A stretch of 64,000 nucleotides of DNA. It comes from Sapria himalayana (lineage: Eukaryota > Streptophyta > Magnoliopsida > Malpighiales > Rafflesiaceae). This document shows positions 1 through 12,206 of this stretch, piece by piece. The stretch's first letter is position 1; each line of letters starts with the position of its first letter. The notes beneath the pieces were generated by a model. That model saw nothing but the letters and a program-made list of their open reading frames with translations, had not been told where the DNA came from and ran no database searches. The stretch spans positions 431,230 to 495,229 of the forward strand of contig JAREIK010002677.1 of assembly GCA_029783825.1 (NCBI GenBank), written 5' to 3'. The position numbers were made by a program, and so were the translations under genes.

Positions 1-2467
1 AAGAAGCAAAATTTTATAATGTGGGCAGCCCTTATGTGGACGATAAATGACTTTCCTACATATTCAATATTTTCTGGCTGGAGAGTATAGGATGATTCGC
101 ATGCCCATATTGCATGTCAACTTCTGATGCATTTACCCTCAAATTTAGTGGTAAATAGTCATGGTTTGATAACCATCATAAGTTTCTACCTACGAATCAT
201 CCATTTCGAAGAAATAGAACTGCATTTTGAAGAAATAAAACTGTGATGACAATTGCACCAGCTATTCGTTTAGGAGATGATATTATTACAGAAATTCATA
301 GTTTGGGTTTGAAGAAAGTAACTGAAAGATGCTACTAGAAGTAATGGACCAATAGGCAAATTATTTGGCTGGAAGAAACGTAGTATTTTTTGGGATTTTC
401 CCTATTGGAAGTCCAATTTAATTCGGCATAACTTAGATGTAATGCATATTGAAAAAGATGTTTTTGATAATGTTTTGAACACTGTCCTTAATGTAGATGG
501 AAAAATATAGAAGACACTTTAAAATCAAAACAAGAGCTGAATGATTAATGTCGGCGGCCTGAATTGAAACTGAATGAGCAAACAAAAAAAATTCTCTAAA
601 GCTTACTACACACTTGATAAGAAGGCAAGACAATTATTGTGTGAATGGTTTAAAAATTAGAAATTCCCTGATGGATATGTGTCAAATATGGGTAGATGCG
701 TGGAAATGAATCTAAAGTTATTTGAAATGAAAAGTCATAACAGTCATGTATTTATGTAGAGATTAATACCAATTTCATTCCGTGAATTACTTCCACAAAG
801 TATTTGGAAGGTCCTTACAGAACTAACTTTGTTTTTCAAACATCTAACTACAGCCACAATCAAAATAGATGACATGGTGATGCTGGAGAATGACATTCCA
901 CTTATTATTTGTAAGCTAGAACGGATATTCCCACCGAGTTTTTTTGACTCAATGGAGCATTTGTCAGTCTATTTGGCATATGAAGTAAGGATTGTTGGGC
1001 CAGTGCAATTCAGGTGGATGTATTTTTTTGAGAGGTAAATACATATAATTTGCTGTGTTTTATTATTTTATAATTTAAGTAATATTGTAATTTAATCAAA
1101 TTGAAACCTAACATTGTGGTTGTAGGTATCTTCGTAAGTTAAATTGAATGTTAAACAAGGCAAAAGTTGAAGGTTCAATTTCCAATGCATATATAGTAGA
1201 AGAAGCATCATCATTTTGTTCTTATTATTTTGATGATCATGTCAATACAAAGAATTGAAATGTGTGTGAATTATGAAGGTCATGAGATGGTAAAAGATGA
1301 TTCTGTGGACAAACTATCTATATTCAAGTACCCTGGAATAGCATTTGGAAGAGTAATGAAAAGATGTATGCCAGATTAAGAGTAAGAAGCAACCAGGAGC
1401 TACGTTTTACTTAATTGTGAGGAGGTTGCACTATACATTGAGTATGTATACACAAAATGGTTGCAGGTTAAATCATAGTTTAATGTTATCTTTAATAGGA
1501 ATTATTAAAAATTGATATACATTTTTTTTCTCTTTTTATATTTTTGCAGTATTTATATTGAGCAGTTAAAATATAGGCAACCATCAATTTCCAACAATGA
1601 TGTCGATTATATGCTAGAAAATGAATTTGCAAATTGGTTCAAAAATTATGTGAGAATTATTAAGTTTTAAATTTTGAATTATTTAATTTATTTTTATCTT
1701 TTATTTGTTAATTTCAATTTTTTTAATTAATGTCATAGGTAATTGATCCTTCAAATGGATATTCAAATATTTTTATTTAGAATCTAAGTAAAGGCCCATT
1801 TTGATATGTGACAACCTATCCTAGGTATTTTGTTAATGGATATAAATTTCACACAATCGGGCATGGTTCTTCTAAAATAATAATGAATAGCGGTGTGTCT
1901 ATTAAAGCGGCAAAATATAGTACAGATGAGATTAATTATTATAGTCAACTCAAAGAAGTTATTGAGTTGGAGTATCATGGACTCAAAAATAATAGGATTG
2001 TATTATATGAGTGCAAGTGGTTTGATCCTACACCAAATGTGGGCAAAAAGATTCATTCGGATTATAAGCTAGTGGATGTTAACCATAGACACAGATATAA
2101 TCGAAATGTGCCATTTTTATGGTAGTTCAAACCGCTCAAGTATATTATTGTGCATATCAGAGTTTAGCTCGTGAAAAGAAAGATTGGTCGGTGATTTTCA
2201 GATCAAAGCACGATCAAAATTTGAAGTATCACCGTCGCGACAAAGAAGTGCAAACATAGAAATTGTACCAGCATTCCAAAAAATGACATAAATAATATTG
2301 AGCCTTTGAATGTAGATGAAGATCCAGAAAATTTATGTGACTCAAATGGTGGCACAATAGAAATTGAAGATAATTAATTTCTATCTGAAGATGAGTTCGA
2401 ACTTCTTTTAGAATCAGACAAAATATCAGAATATCCATTGGAGGATGACAGTGATGCTGATAATTAA
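1..2467 (+). pseudogene. CACTA copy A: TNP2-like transposase remnant
   Basis: This is the 3' two thirds of a TNP2 (TnpD-type) transposase; the window edge cuts the 5' part. In intact CACTA elements the protein cuts at the terminal inverted repeats. Visible domains, in order, are the end of Transposase_21 (about 1-600, with motifs like WAALMWTINDFP and HNLDVMHIEKDVFDN), DUF4218 (about 770-1270, with IFPPSFFDSMEHLSVYL and GPVQFRWMYFFER) and DUF4216 (about 1740-2240, with YPRYFVNGYKFHTIGHG and YKLVDVNHRHRYN). An acidic C-terminus ends at a TAA at 2465. GT..AG introns are visible at 1035-1125, 1467-1549 and 1650-1738. The reading frame carries many stops and frameshifts (for example after SGWRV near 88), so it is not functional. 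The same gene recurs as copy C, where base 1 here corresponds to about 58,150. The domain assignment is from remembered family patterns and was not searched. Confidence 0.9.
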
Positions 2468-2607
2468 ATTAATATAATTTTATCATAAATTTAAACTATC
2501 AAAGACATTTTCTATTTTATTGAAATCTATCGGTGTGTTTTATTTGAAAATTCATGCTTGTTCATTATTTTTCAATTTTTTGTTCTTTGTTTTATTTTGT
2601 ACAGTAG

Positions 2608-4427
2608 ATGGCACCTAAAGGACGTGGTCGTGGTCGAGCTTGACTTGGACACAGAAATGAACCAAATTCAACCGGTATGTTACATAATGTTCCAGAATCA
2701 GTACCAGCTCATAGCCACCATATCCTGACTTCAACATCACAATCAGCATCTCCATTTCTATCACCATTATCATCAAGACCTCTACTAACACCTTTATCAG
2801 ATGTAAGCCCACCACCGATTATGCTTCCTGCTCACACTTTTGATCCATCTCAATCTTACAATTTACACTGATTGTTCCCCCATTTACAATACCACCAGCA
2901 TCATCAAATGTTGTGCTTTCTTCTTAAGTCAGTTCAATGTTAGAAATTGATATTGTGGATGAGAGGTAAAAGAAAAATGTAAAAATGATTTGAAAAAAAA
3001 TTTGATGTTACTATCAGTGGTTTTTTTATATTATTATGATTTGTTTGTTTTCTATGTTATATATTTATTTGTACAGTTTTATTCCATCTCACAAGTGTTC
3101 GACTATAATTACAAAGGCTTTTAAGAAAATGGCTGATGCCAAAGCTTTCTACTGGAAGAAAGTTTCTCAATCGACAAATGAGTCATATTTAAATGACTTT
3201 CAGGTAAAAATAACAAAACAAAAGAAATGAAAAAGTATTATCTAATTACTTAACTTTTATGTTGGTTATTATTCAAGCAGTAAATAATTATGTTCTTGTT
3301 GTTAATATAATTCTTTTGTCATTTTTTTTATAGATCAGTGCACATGGCCACCCAAATTTGATGGAAAGATAAAGTCATTATGGGAGATCAAAACAGCTCA
3401 ATGGTATTCTGATTTTGTTCATAAATTAAAGAAAATTAAAGAAAGGCCTGATTTTATATCCGAGGAAGATTGGCCCATGTGGCTTAAATATTGGGAGGAG
3501 CTAGATGTGAAGAAAAAATCAGATATTGCCAACAAAAATCAACGAAGTGAAGTTGCTTGACTAGGTACAAAAATCTATCGACACACATAGGTTCAAAGTC
3601 GAGCATTGAGCATGCTCGAGATTTGGTACAAATTTAAAATTCTAAACATATCTATATTTTGTGTTTGTCCTAATAGTCCAATATATATAATCTCTGCATG
3701 GTTTTAATAAATTTGTTACATTTTTTATCATTTGTGTTTTTATGAATTAATAAAAACATATTGTAGGCTAGAAATTGGGTCGAGATCCAAATTTCTATGA
3801 GATTTTCAAAAAGATGCATGTAAATAAAGTGGATGGTCAATATGTTGACAACAAGTCTCAGATGATTGTAGTAAGAAAATTTTATATTAATTAGACTTTA
3901 TAAAACTACAGTACATTATAAATATTATTTTGAATGCAACATTTTATTTTATTTTTTGTAAATCTAGAATAGTAATTATCTCCATTTTATCTCAAGACCT
4001 AATGGAGAAACGTGTGACAGCTGCTCATCAACAAGTTGAGGGTTCTATAAATCTTCAACCAATTGACTATGATCCAATTTATTTGGAGACAATATGAGGT
4101 CGAAAGAAGCAGCGAGTGTACGGAATCTGCTCTAAGGGAGTGGCATTTTATTGTAGCAGTCGTGCTTCTAATTCATCTGTCTTAGCAATGGTGGATGAGG
4201 CAGTCGAACAACAAGCACAAGAAACAAATGAACATATTATAGATATGGAAACCGAACTGAAAAAGAAGGATGAGCAGATAACTAATTTGATGGAAGAAAT
4301 GCAAGAAATTAAAGATATTAAAAATGCAATGCAATAGCAAATGTCTTATATGGAGTCACAGTTAGCGGCATTAGTGCATCAGATAGCATTCCGAGATCCA
4401 GCTACGTATCCTTGCAGGAAAGGCTAG
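2608..4427 (+). pseudogene. CACTA copy A: Ptta/En/Spm TnpA-like remnant
   Basis: This is the second gene of CACTA copy A, starting 140 bases after the TNP2 stop. The start was chosen at ATG 2608 because copy C has an ATG at the same place and both begin with a short basic stretch (MAPKGRGRGRA here). A Ser/Pro/His-rich segment follows, then the plant transposase (Ptta/En/Spm, Transposase_24-like) region with ERPDFISEEDWPMWLKYWEE, LGRDPNFYEIFKKMH-like and SINLQPIDYDPIYLETI. The C-terminus is a Glu/Lys-rich coiled coil (about 4200-4340). Introns inferred from GT..AG signals are 2966-3076, 3204-3333, 3626-3766 and 3871-3996. A stop occurs after only 11 codons and others follow, so it is a pseudogene. 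TnpA-type proteins bind subterminal repeats; that role is known for the family and not shown here. Confidence 0.85.
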
Positions 4428-4949
4428 CATTCCCTATAAATTATGAGGATGATTGAGTATTAGAATTATTTATGAACTATTATTTATTTTTGTCTATGTG
4501 TAGAAAATAATTATGATATTTTGTTGCAAGTATCAATTTTTTATATTCTGGTTTTGTTCTTTGCTTTTTCGATTAACCAAATTATGAATCTTTGTAGGAC
4601 ACATAATGTGATAGAAAAGAAAAAAATCCTAATTCAAAGCATTCTGACGTTTCCACGGTCCTTCCAATGTATGGGTCCCATATTAAGCGATTTCAACTTT
4701 ATAAAAAAGAGGGCTAGCTTATATTATCATTATTTTTCTAAAAACATTATATTTTTGTACTCTCTTTATCTCTAAACATAATTACCGGACATCTTTTGGA
4801 TTTTTGGTGAAGTTGTATGAGAATAAACTTTAATTTGTGTTTGTTCATGTCTAAAATATTTGTTTTTATATATCTGTGAATATGTTTTGTGTCTCTTAAT
4901 TTTTTGGGTAGAGTTTTAGCCTATTATAGGTATGTAAAAGCCCATAATC

Positions 4950-5372
4950 AGCAGTAGTAGTAGTGCCAGAGACGGCAGCGACAGATGTGGGGCTAAAGAG
5001 GCAACGGCCACAGCACCGGCAGCACTGCAGCAGCGGCTGAGCCGACATCAGTGACAGCTGTGATAGCTGTGGCAGAAGCAACAGCAACGACATAAGAGGC
5101 AGCAGCGGCAGTAGTGGCATCAGCAGCAGTGCCTACAACGGTAGTAGTGGTGGTGGTAGGGGCGGCAGCACCAAGCTATAGCAGCGGCAGCACCGGCAGT
5201 TGTAGCACCAGCAGCACCGGTAGCTGTAGCACAGGCAGTGGCAGTAACAGCGGAAGCGGGAGGCACGCCAGCGGTAGTGGCATTGGCAGTGGCATTGGCA
5301 GTGGTAGCGATAACGAGAACAGCAGGGTAGCGGGAGTAGTAGCGGTAGCGAGAGCAGCAGCAACGGCAACAT
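4950..5372. repeat. GC-rich period-3 island 1
   Basis: About 420 bases of degenerate GNN/GCN triplets (GCA, GTA, GGC, AGC, GTG mixtures) in otherwise AT-rich DNA. Every frame is open for some distance and reads as low-complexity Ala/Ser/Gly/Val on one strand and Ala/Cys/Leu on the other. That is what a triplet repeat without TAA, TAG or TGA gives, so I do not call a protein. The island starts just after the leader GTATGTAAAAGCC and ends where the palindromic array begins. Confidence 0.85.
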
Positions 5373-5580
5373 ATGTGGTATATACGTACGTATATAGTCA
5401 GTATATACGTACATATAATACTACAATATTTTGTGTACATATATACTAAGTATATATATGTACTCAGTATATATGTACGCATAATACTACAGTTTATATG
5501 TACATATACTGTAGTAATAACTGTACAAGTTAAATGCTAGTATATATGTACATATTTACTGTAGCAATATATATTTATCA
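5373..5580. repeat. palindromic TATATAC array 1
   Basis: Short units such as GTATATACGTAC, ATATATACT and AGTATATATGTAC repeat irregularly. Many are self-complementary (TACGTA, or TATATACT facing AGTATATA) and could fold into small hairpins or cruciforms. The same array type follows each GC-rich island at 6658-6860, 33830-34027 and 35171-35415, and also occurs at 63290-63640. Confidence 0.7.
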
Positions 5581-6129
5581 AAATATAGTTATATTTTATT
5601 TAATTTGATTTGATTTGGTTTAAATTTCTTACATATATGGTACCACATTGTTTTCCATACGAAGCTTGTATAAGTGAATACATATTTCAACAAACATGAA
5701 GCAACGTGACTAGGAGAGCATTTTCGCAGCAGAAAGTTGGTTATCGGAGGAGCAGTGGGAGAGAAAGCAACATCAATGCATTGATAGATTATACTTTATG
5801 CACATTTGGTAGATACATTGATTAATAAGATGTAATATAATTTTTATTATTTTTTTGTTTTTGTTATTTAAAATATTGTATTAGAATAAGTTATTGAATG
5901 ATTTTTTTTTAATTTAAAATTTTCTTTTATAGTTTCTGTTTTTAGTGAATTTATTTTAAAATTTAAAATTATTTAATTAATTTTTTTTTTAAATTGAATT
6001 ACATTCAACTGTAGTTTTATTTGTTCATGTCTATAATAACTATTTTTATATATCTGTAAATATGTTTGTGTTTGTCCAAAATTTTTGGGTAGAGTTTAGC
6101 CTATTATATGTATGTAAAAGCCTATTTAT

Positions 6130-6655
6130 CATCAGAGGTAGCTATGGTAATAGTGAGTGCGGTGGATGCGGCGACGGCAATGACAGTAGATGTGGTAGTG
6201 GCATGGAGGGTGGTTATAGCGGCAGCAGCAGTGTCTGCAGCATCATCGGCAAGGGTGGCAGTAGCCATGGCAGCAACTGCTACAGCAATGGCAGTAGTGG
6301 CAGCAACTGCTGCGAAGGCAGCGAAGGAAGCGGCGCCATAGAAGGCAGAGGCAGCAGCTACACCGGAAGCAGCCGCAGTAGTCACGGTAGCAGCAGCTAC
6401 ATAGGAAGAAGTGACAGCATAGGAAGCAGCAGAAGTAGAGGCGGTGGTAGTAGCAGCGACAGTAGTGGCCACAGCAGATTGTAGGGACAGCTCCGGCAGC
6501 GGGGGCAGCGGTGGTAGTTGCCACAATGGCCAGCGGCTGCAGCTTCGACAGTAGTGGCAATGGCAGCAGCAGCGACAGCAGTAGTGGTATTGGCAGCGAC
6601 AGTGGTAATGGCAGCAGTGGCAGGAGTGGTAGTGGGAGCAGCAGCAACAGCACCT
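6130..6655. repeat. GC-rich period-3 island 2
   Basis: About 525 bases of degenerate GCA/GTA/GGC triplets, like island 1. Long reading frames exist on both strands over the same bases (Gly/Ser-rich and Ala-rich on plus, Ala/Thr- and Leu-rich on minus). This overlap is a by-product of the triplet repeat and gives no support for a gene. Confidence 0.85.
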
Positions 6656-6657
6656 AT

Positions 6658-6860
6658 TGAGATATATACGTACGAATAAAGTCCATATATACGTACATTT
6701 AATACGATAATATATTATGTACGTATATACTGTGTATATTTGTACTCAGTTCATATGTACACTTAATACTTTTGTTTATATGTACATATACTATAGTAAT
6801 ATATGTACCAGTGAATTGCTAGTATATATTTACATATATACTACATGATTATATATGTAT
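6658..6860. repeat. palindromic TATATAC array 2
   Basis: The array begins GATATATACGTACG immediately after island 2 and consists of TATATACGTAC, ATGTACATATACT and related palindromic words. It is the module 2 counterpart of the array at 5373-5580. Confidence 0.65.
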
Positions 6861-7285
6861 CAAAACATAACTTTTTTTTGATAAGTGGTTTAATTTTCTT
6901 ACAGATATGATGCCGCATTGTTCCTCATACAAAGCTTCTATAAGTGATGAGATTTTTCACTAGATATTACATGCTGTGACTCGGACAGCTTTGTCGTTGT
7001 AGAGAAATGATGATCAGAGGAGCAAAGGGAGAGAAAGTAACGTCAATGAATGGATATATTATACTTTATACACTATCGCTAGATACATTGATTAATAAAA
7101 ATAAAAGTTTGTTATTTTTTTGTTTAAATTATGTAAAAAATTGAATTTGAATAAAATATTAAATGATTTTATTTTTATTTTTTATAAATTATTTATAGTT
7201 TCAATTTTATTCAATATGATTTAAAAATAATAAATTATTAATTAAAAAATTTTTAAATTTTTTAAATTATGTAAATATTTTTGAA

Positions 7286-7710
7286 ATTAAAATAGCTAGC
7301 AAAAATTCCCTAGCTAAATTAGCGAGGGAAAAATCCCTCGCTAATTTACAGAAAGAAATTTCCCTAGCTAATTTAGCTAGGGAAATATTAAAATTAGCGA
7401 CGAATATTTCATCTCTAATTTTCTAATGCTAGGTACTTTAGCTAGGGATTCAACCATTGTTATTTTTGTTTAACGACAAAATATTTCGTTTATCTTGTTA
7501 TTTTAGCAACGGAATTTTTCTTTTTTAGAGAGGGAATTTTTCATCGCTAATTTTTTAGCTATGGAAAATTTCATAGCTTAAATTTAGCAAGAAGCACTTT
7601 AGAAAGGGTACACGATCCATTGATATTCCGTTGCTATTTACCATTTAGCAACAGAAATCTTTCATATAGCTAGGGAATTGTCCCTAGCTATATGGGATTT
7701 TTTTGTAATG
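7286..7710 (+). mobile_element. CACTA A 3' subterminal repeats and TIR
   Basis: Dense, partly palindromic copies of CCCTAGCTAAATTAGCGAGGG and TTAGCAACGGAATTT occupy 7293-7690, as in CACTA subterminal regions bound by TnpA-type proteins. The outer end reads, on the minus strand from 7710, CATTACAAAAAAATCCC followed by ATATAGCTAGGG. This is a one-base variant of the CACTACAA terminus typical of the family. It matches the end of the inverted copy at 32908 (GACTATAAGAAAAATCCC). The GATA array starts immediately outside. Confidence 0.8.
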
Positions 7711-9173
7711 AATGATAGATATATAGATCGACAGATCAGATAGATATATAGATAGATTGATTAATAGATAGAGTATTAAATAGATATATACATAGACATA
7801 AAGATAGACAAATAGATAGATAGATAGTCAGATTGATAGGCATAAAGAAAGACATATATATGATAGATAGATTGATTGATTGATCGATAGATAGATAGAC
7901 ACAATTATAGATAGAATGATAGATAGATAAATAGATAAATAAATAGATAGAAAATTGGATAGATTGATAGATAAACAAATAACGAAACAGATAGATAGAT
8001 AGATAGGTAGATAGACAAATAGACTGATCGATAAATAGATACATATATAGAAAAATAAATAACAGACATATTGATTAACAAATATACAGACAAATAGATA
8101 GATGGTTAAATAGATAGATAGACAGATAGATTATTAGCTACAGACAAATATATGTATCTATAGAAAGATATATAGATAGATAGATAGATAGAAATATATG
8201 TAGCTGCAGACAAATATAGATAGATAGATAGATAGACAAATAGATAGATAGATATATAGATATATAGAAAGATAGAAAAATAGCTAGATTATTAGACAGA
8301 CAGACATATTGATTGATTGATTGATTGATTGATAGCTACAGAGATATATAGACAGAGTGATAAATTGATTTATAGAAAGATAGATAAAAAATTAAACCTA
8401 AACATAGATAGATAAATAGATATAAAGATAGACGGACATATAGATCTATAGACATGCAAATTGCAAAGATTGATAGATATGCAAATGCAAATAGATAGAT
8501 AGATAAATAGATAGATAGACTGGCTGATAGACATGCAAATAGCAAGATAGATAGACTAATAGATAGGCAGATAGATAGACATATAGATAAATATATAGAT
8601 AGATAGATAGGAAAGATAGATAGATTTATAGATAGTTAGATAGATAGATAGATAGACAAATAGATATAAAGATTGATAATTTGATTGATATATCGATTGA
8701 TAGACATAATGATATGCATATTGATAGACAAATTGATTGACAGATTGATTGATAGATTGATAGAAAAATAGATAGATAGATTGATAGACAAATATATAAA
8801 TAAAAATACTGAGATAGAAAGATAGACAGATAGATAGAAATATAGATAGATAGTTAGATAGATAGATAGAATGATACATATTAAGATTATCGAATAGATA
8901 GATAGAATGATACATATTAAGATTATCAAATAGATAGATAGATAGATATGAAGATAGAGATATAGATTGATAGATAGATAGAAATATAGAAAGATATATA
9001 GATAGAGAGATAGATAAATAGATAGATTGAAAGATATAGAAATTCATAAACAAATAGATAGACAGATAGTTATATACTTAGATCGAGAGATAGATAAAAA
9101 GATTAATAGATAGATATATTGACAGACATAGAGAAAGGTAGATAGACAAACAAATAGAAAAATAGGTATAAAG

Positions 9174-9175
<2 letters not shown>

Positions 9176-9241
<66 letters not shown>
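9176..9241. repeat. (AT)n run in GATA array
   Basis: A pure alternating AT tract of about 65 bases lies inside the GATA array. A similar run lies at 9879-9943. Both are self-complementary and prone to slippage. Confidence 0.9.
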
Positions 9242-9246
<5 letters not shown>

Positions 9247-9876
9247 GATTGATGCACAAATAGATATATAGTTAGACAGACAGACAGATAGATAAATAGA
9301 TAGACAAATAGATAATTAGTCAGGTTATTATACAGATAGATAGACATATAGATTGACTGAATGATTCATTGATTGATAAAGAGATATATAGTTTGATAAT
9401 TTGATTAAGAACTAGATATAAAAATAAGACGAATAGATAGATAAATAAATAGTTAGATAGATAGAAAAGAAGATAGACAGATAGACTAATAGACATACAA
9501 ATAGATAGATAGATAGATAGCTAGATAGAGAGACTTATAGATAGATAGATAGATAGACATCGACATATATAGAGAAATAGATTGATAGATAAATAGAAAA
9601 ATACATAGATAGATAGAAAGAAAGATAATTTGATTGATAGAAAGATTGATAGATAGATTAATATATAGATTGATAGGCATATTGATAGAAAAATTGATAG
9701 ATATATTGATAGATAGATTGGTATACAAATTGAAAGACAAATAGATAGATAGATTGATAGACATAATATAGATAAATGGATAGATAGACAAATAAATAGA
9801 CTTATAGATAGATAGATAGATGGATAGATAAATTATTAGACGTTAGTTAGATAAATTGATATATAGATAGACAGAT

Positions 9877-9878
<2 letters not shown>

Positions 9879-9943
<65 letters not shown>
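9879..9943. repeat. (AT)n run in GATA array
   Basis: A second pure AT tract of about 65 bases. It is followed at 9958-9978 by a shorter one after a repeat of the same flank (AAAGATAGACAGATAGAT), so a flank-plus-AT block may have been duplicated. Confidence 0.85.
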
Positions 9944-9946
<3 letters not shown>

Positions 9947-12116
9947 ATAGACAGATAGATATATATATATATATATATAGATAGACAGACAAATATATAG
10001 ACAAATTATTACAAAGATAGGTAGATAAAAAGATAGAAAAAAGAAAGGCAAATAGAAAATAGATAGACATATAATCAGACAGATAGATAAAAAGATAAAT
10101 AGATTTATAGATACACAAATAGATAGACATAGAGAAAGATATGCCAATAGATAGAAAGATACATACACACATAAATACATAGATAGATAACGAGATAGAT
10201 TGATAGATCACCAGACAGACAGACAGATAAATATATAGATACATAGACATACAGATCGACAGATAAACAGATAGATACATAGACATACAGATAGACAGAC
10301 AGATAGAAAATAGATACACGGATTGATAGACAAATTGATAGATTCATATACAGATTTATAGAGATTTTGAAAGACTTATTGAAAAAAAATCAATAGATAG
10401 ATTATTAGATTAATAGATAGAGAGATAGATAGACAACAAGATAGATATATGTGTATATAGAAAGATAGATATTTAGATAAATGGATAGATAGACATATAA
10501 ATTACAAATAGATAGATAGATAGATAGATAGGTAGAGTGTCAGATAGATAGATAGATAGATAGACAGATAGACAGATATACAGATAAATTTACAGATAGA
10601 TACAAAGATAGATAGACATATAGATAGATAGATAGATAAGCATAAAGAAAGATAGACAGATTGATAGATAGATAAATAGATAGACAAATAGTTAGACAAA
10701 TAGATAGATATATATATATATACACACACACATAAAGATAGACATATATATATATATAGACTAATAGTAAGACAAATAGGTAGACATATATATAGATAGA
10801 TAGATAGGCAAAAAGTAGATAGATAGATAGATAGATAGGAAAAAAGTAGATAGATAGATAGATACATAGAAATAAAGAAAGAAAGAAATATAGAAATATT
10901 GATTGATAGATAAAAAGATAGATATACATATAGATTGATAGATAAATAGATAGAAAGGTAAATAGATATATTAATATATAGTTAACAGATAGATAGACAG
11001 ATAGATAGAAAAATAGGTAAATATATAGATAGATAGACACACAGACAGACAGATAGATAAATTGATATATAGATAGATAGACAGATCAATTGATAGATAA
11101 ATAGATAGATATATAGATAGATCAATAGATTGATAGACAAATAGATAGACATATATATATATATATATATATATAGAAAGATAGTTATTTAGAGAGATAG
11201 TTAGACATAAAGATAAATAAACAGATAGATAGATTGATTGATTGATACATTGACAGGTACAAAAATATATAGATGGATAGTCAGATAGAGAGATCGACAG
11301 ACAGATAGACATATAGATAGATAAATAGATTGATTGATAGAAAGCTATTTAAATAGACATATATCTAGAATGATTTATAGACAAATTAATATAAAGATTA
11401 ATTGATTGATTTATAGATAGATTTATATATAGATTTATAGAAAGTTTGATATACAAAATAAAAGACAAATAGATAGAAAGATAGATATACATATTTATAG
11501 AAATGTATATATATAAATAGAAAGAAAGATAGATTATTAGATTGATAGATATATTGATAGACATATAGTAAGATTGATAGATAGATAGAATAAAGATTGA
11601 TAGATAAATAGGAAAAATATAGATAGATAGTATGACATATAAATAAATAAATAGACATACAAATAGACATATAGATAAATAGACAAATAGAAAGAATGAT
11701 AGATGTTAGATAAATAGATAGATAAAGAGGCAGATAGATACATAGATAGACTGAAGGATAAATAGACAAATAGTCAAATAGATATACAGACAGATAGTTA
11801 GAAAGATTGACAAAAAGATGGATAGATTGATAGATATAAAAATAGATAGATAATTAGATAGATAGATAGACAGAAAAAAAGATAGACATATAAATAGACA
11901 AATCATATAGATAGATTGATTGACAGATAGATAAATAGATTGATTGATTGATAGAAAGTTAGTTAGAGAGAAAGATTGATAGATAAAATGATAGACAGAT
12001 AGATTAATAGATTGGTCGATAAACAGATAGTTATAAATATAGATAAACAAATAAATAGATAGATTGATTGATTGATAGATAGACAAATTGATTGACTAAT
12101 AGATAGATAGATAGAC

Positions 12117-12130
12117 AAATAAATAAATAA

Positions 12131-12205
<75 letters not shown>

Positions 12206-12206
12206 T
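12117..12206. repeat. AAAT-AT-ATTT palindrome
   Basis: The tract runs (AAAT)n, then (AT)n, then (ATTT)n, so the left arm is the reverse complement of the right arm. The right (ATTT) arm is longer than the left. This is the only place in the GATA array where the repeat changes to a TTTA unit on the plus strand. It could extrude a cruciform. Confidence 0.85.

Larger units (their letters stand above)
4821..6006 (+). repeat. CACTA A tail module 1
   Basis: This is the first of two diverged tandem modules downstream of the TnpA-like gene. Each module has a conserved leader (TTTGTTCATGTCTA, then TTTTTGGGTAGAGTTT, then GTATGTAAAAGCC), a GC-rich period-3 island, a palindromic TATATAC array, and a spacer. 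The shared spacer motifs are TTCTTACA, a gene-like GGGAGAGAAAG and TAGATACATTGATTAATAA. No reading frame in it resembles a protein family. Module 2 starts at about 6007, so the two are directly adjacent. Confidence 0.75.
6007..7285 (+). repeat. CACTA A tail module 2
   Basis: This is the second copy of the tail module. The leader at 6007-6130 matches the module 1 leader closely (ATTTGTTCATGTCTATAAT, TTTTTGGGTAGAGTTTAGCC, GTATGTAAAAGCC). The spacer at 6880-7090 matches module 1 at 5610-5830: GGTTTAA..TTCTTACA, GCATTGTT or ACATTGTT, GGGAGAGAAAG, TATACTTTAT and GATACATTGATTAATAA. The subterminal repeats of the element follow. Confidence 0.75.

Noticed and set aside
5373..5580. Palindromic arrays considered as a CRISPR array
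   Set aside because: Units are AT-rich palindromes with no constant repeat/unique spacer structure, and the window is plant nuclear DNA.
5114..6653. Ala/Ser/Gly-rich and Leu/Cys-rich frames over the GC-rich islands
   Set aside because: Open on both strands over the same bases, caused by the triplet repeat. No start context, homology or conserved frame between copies.
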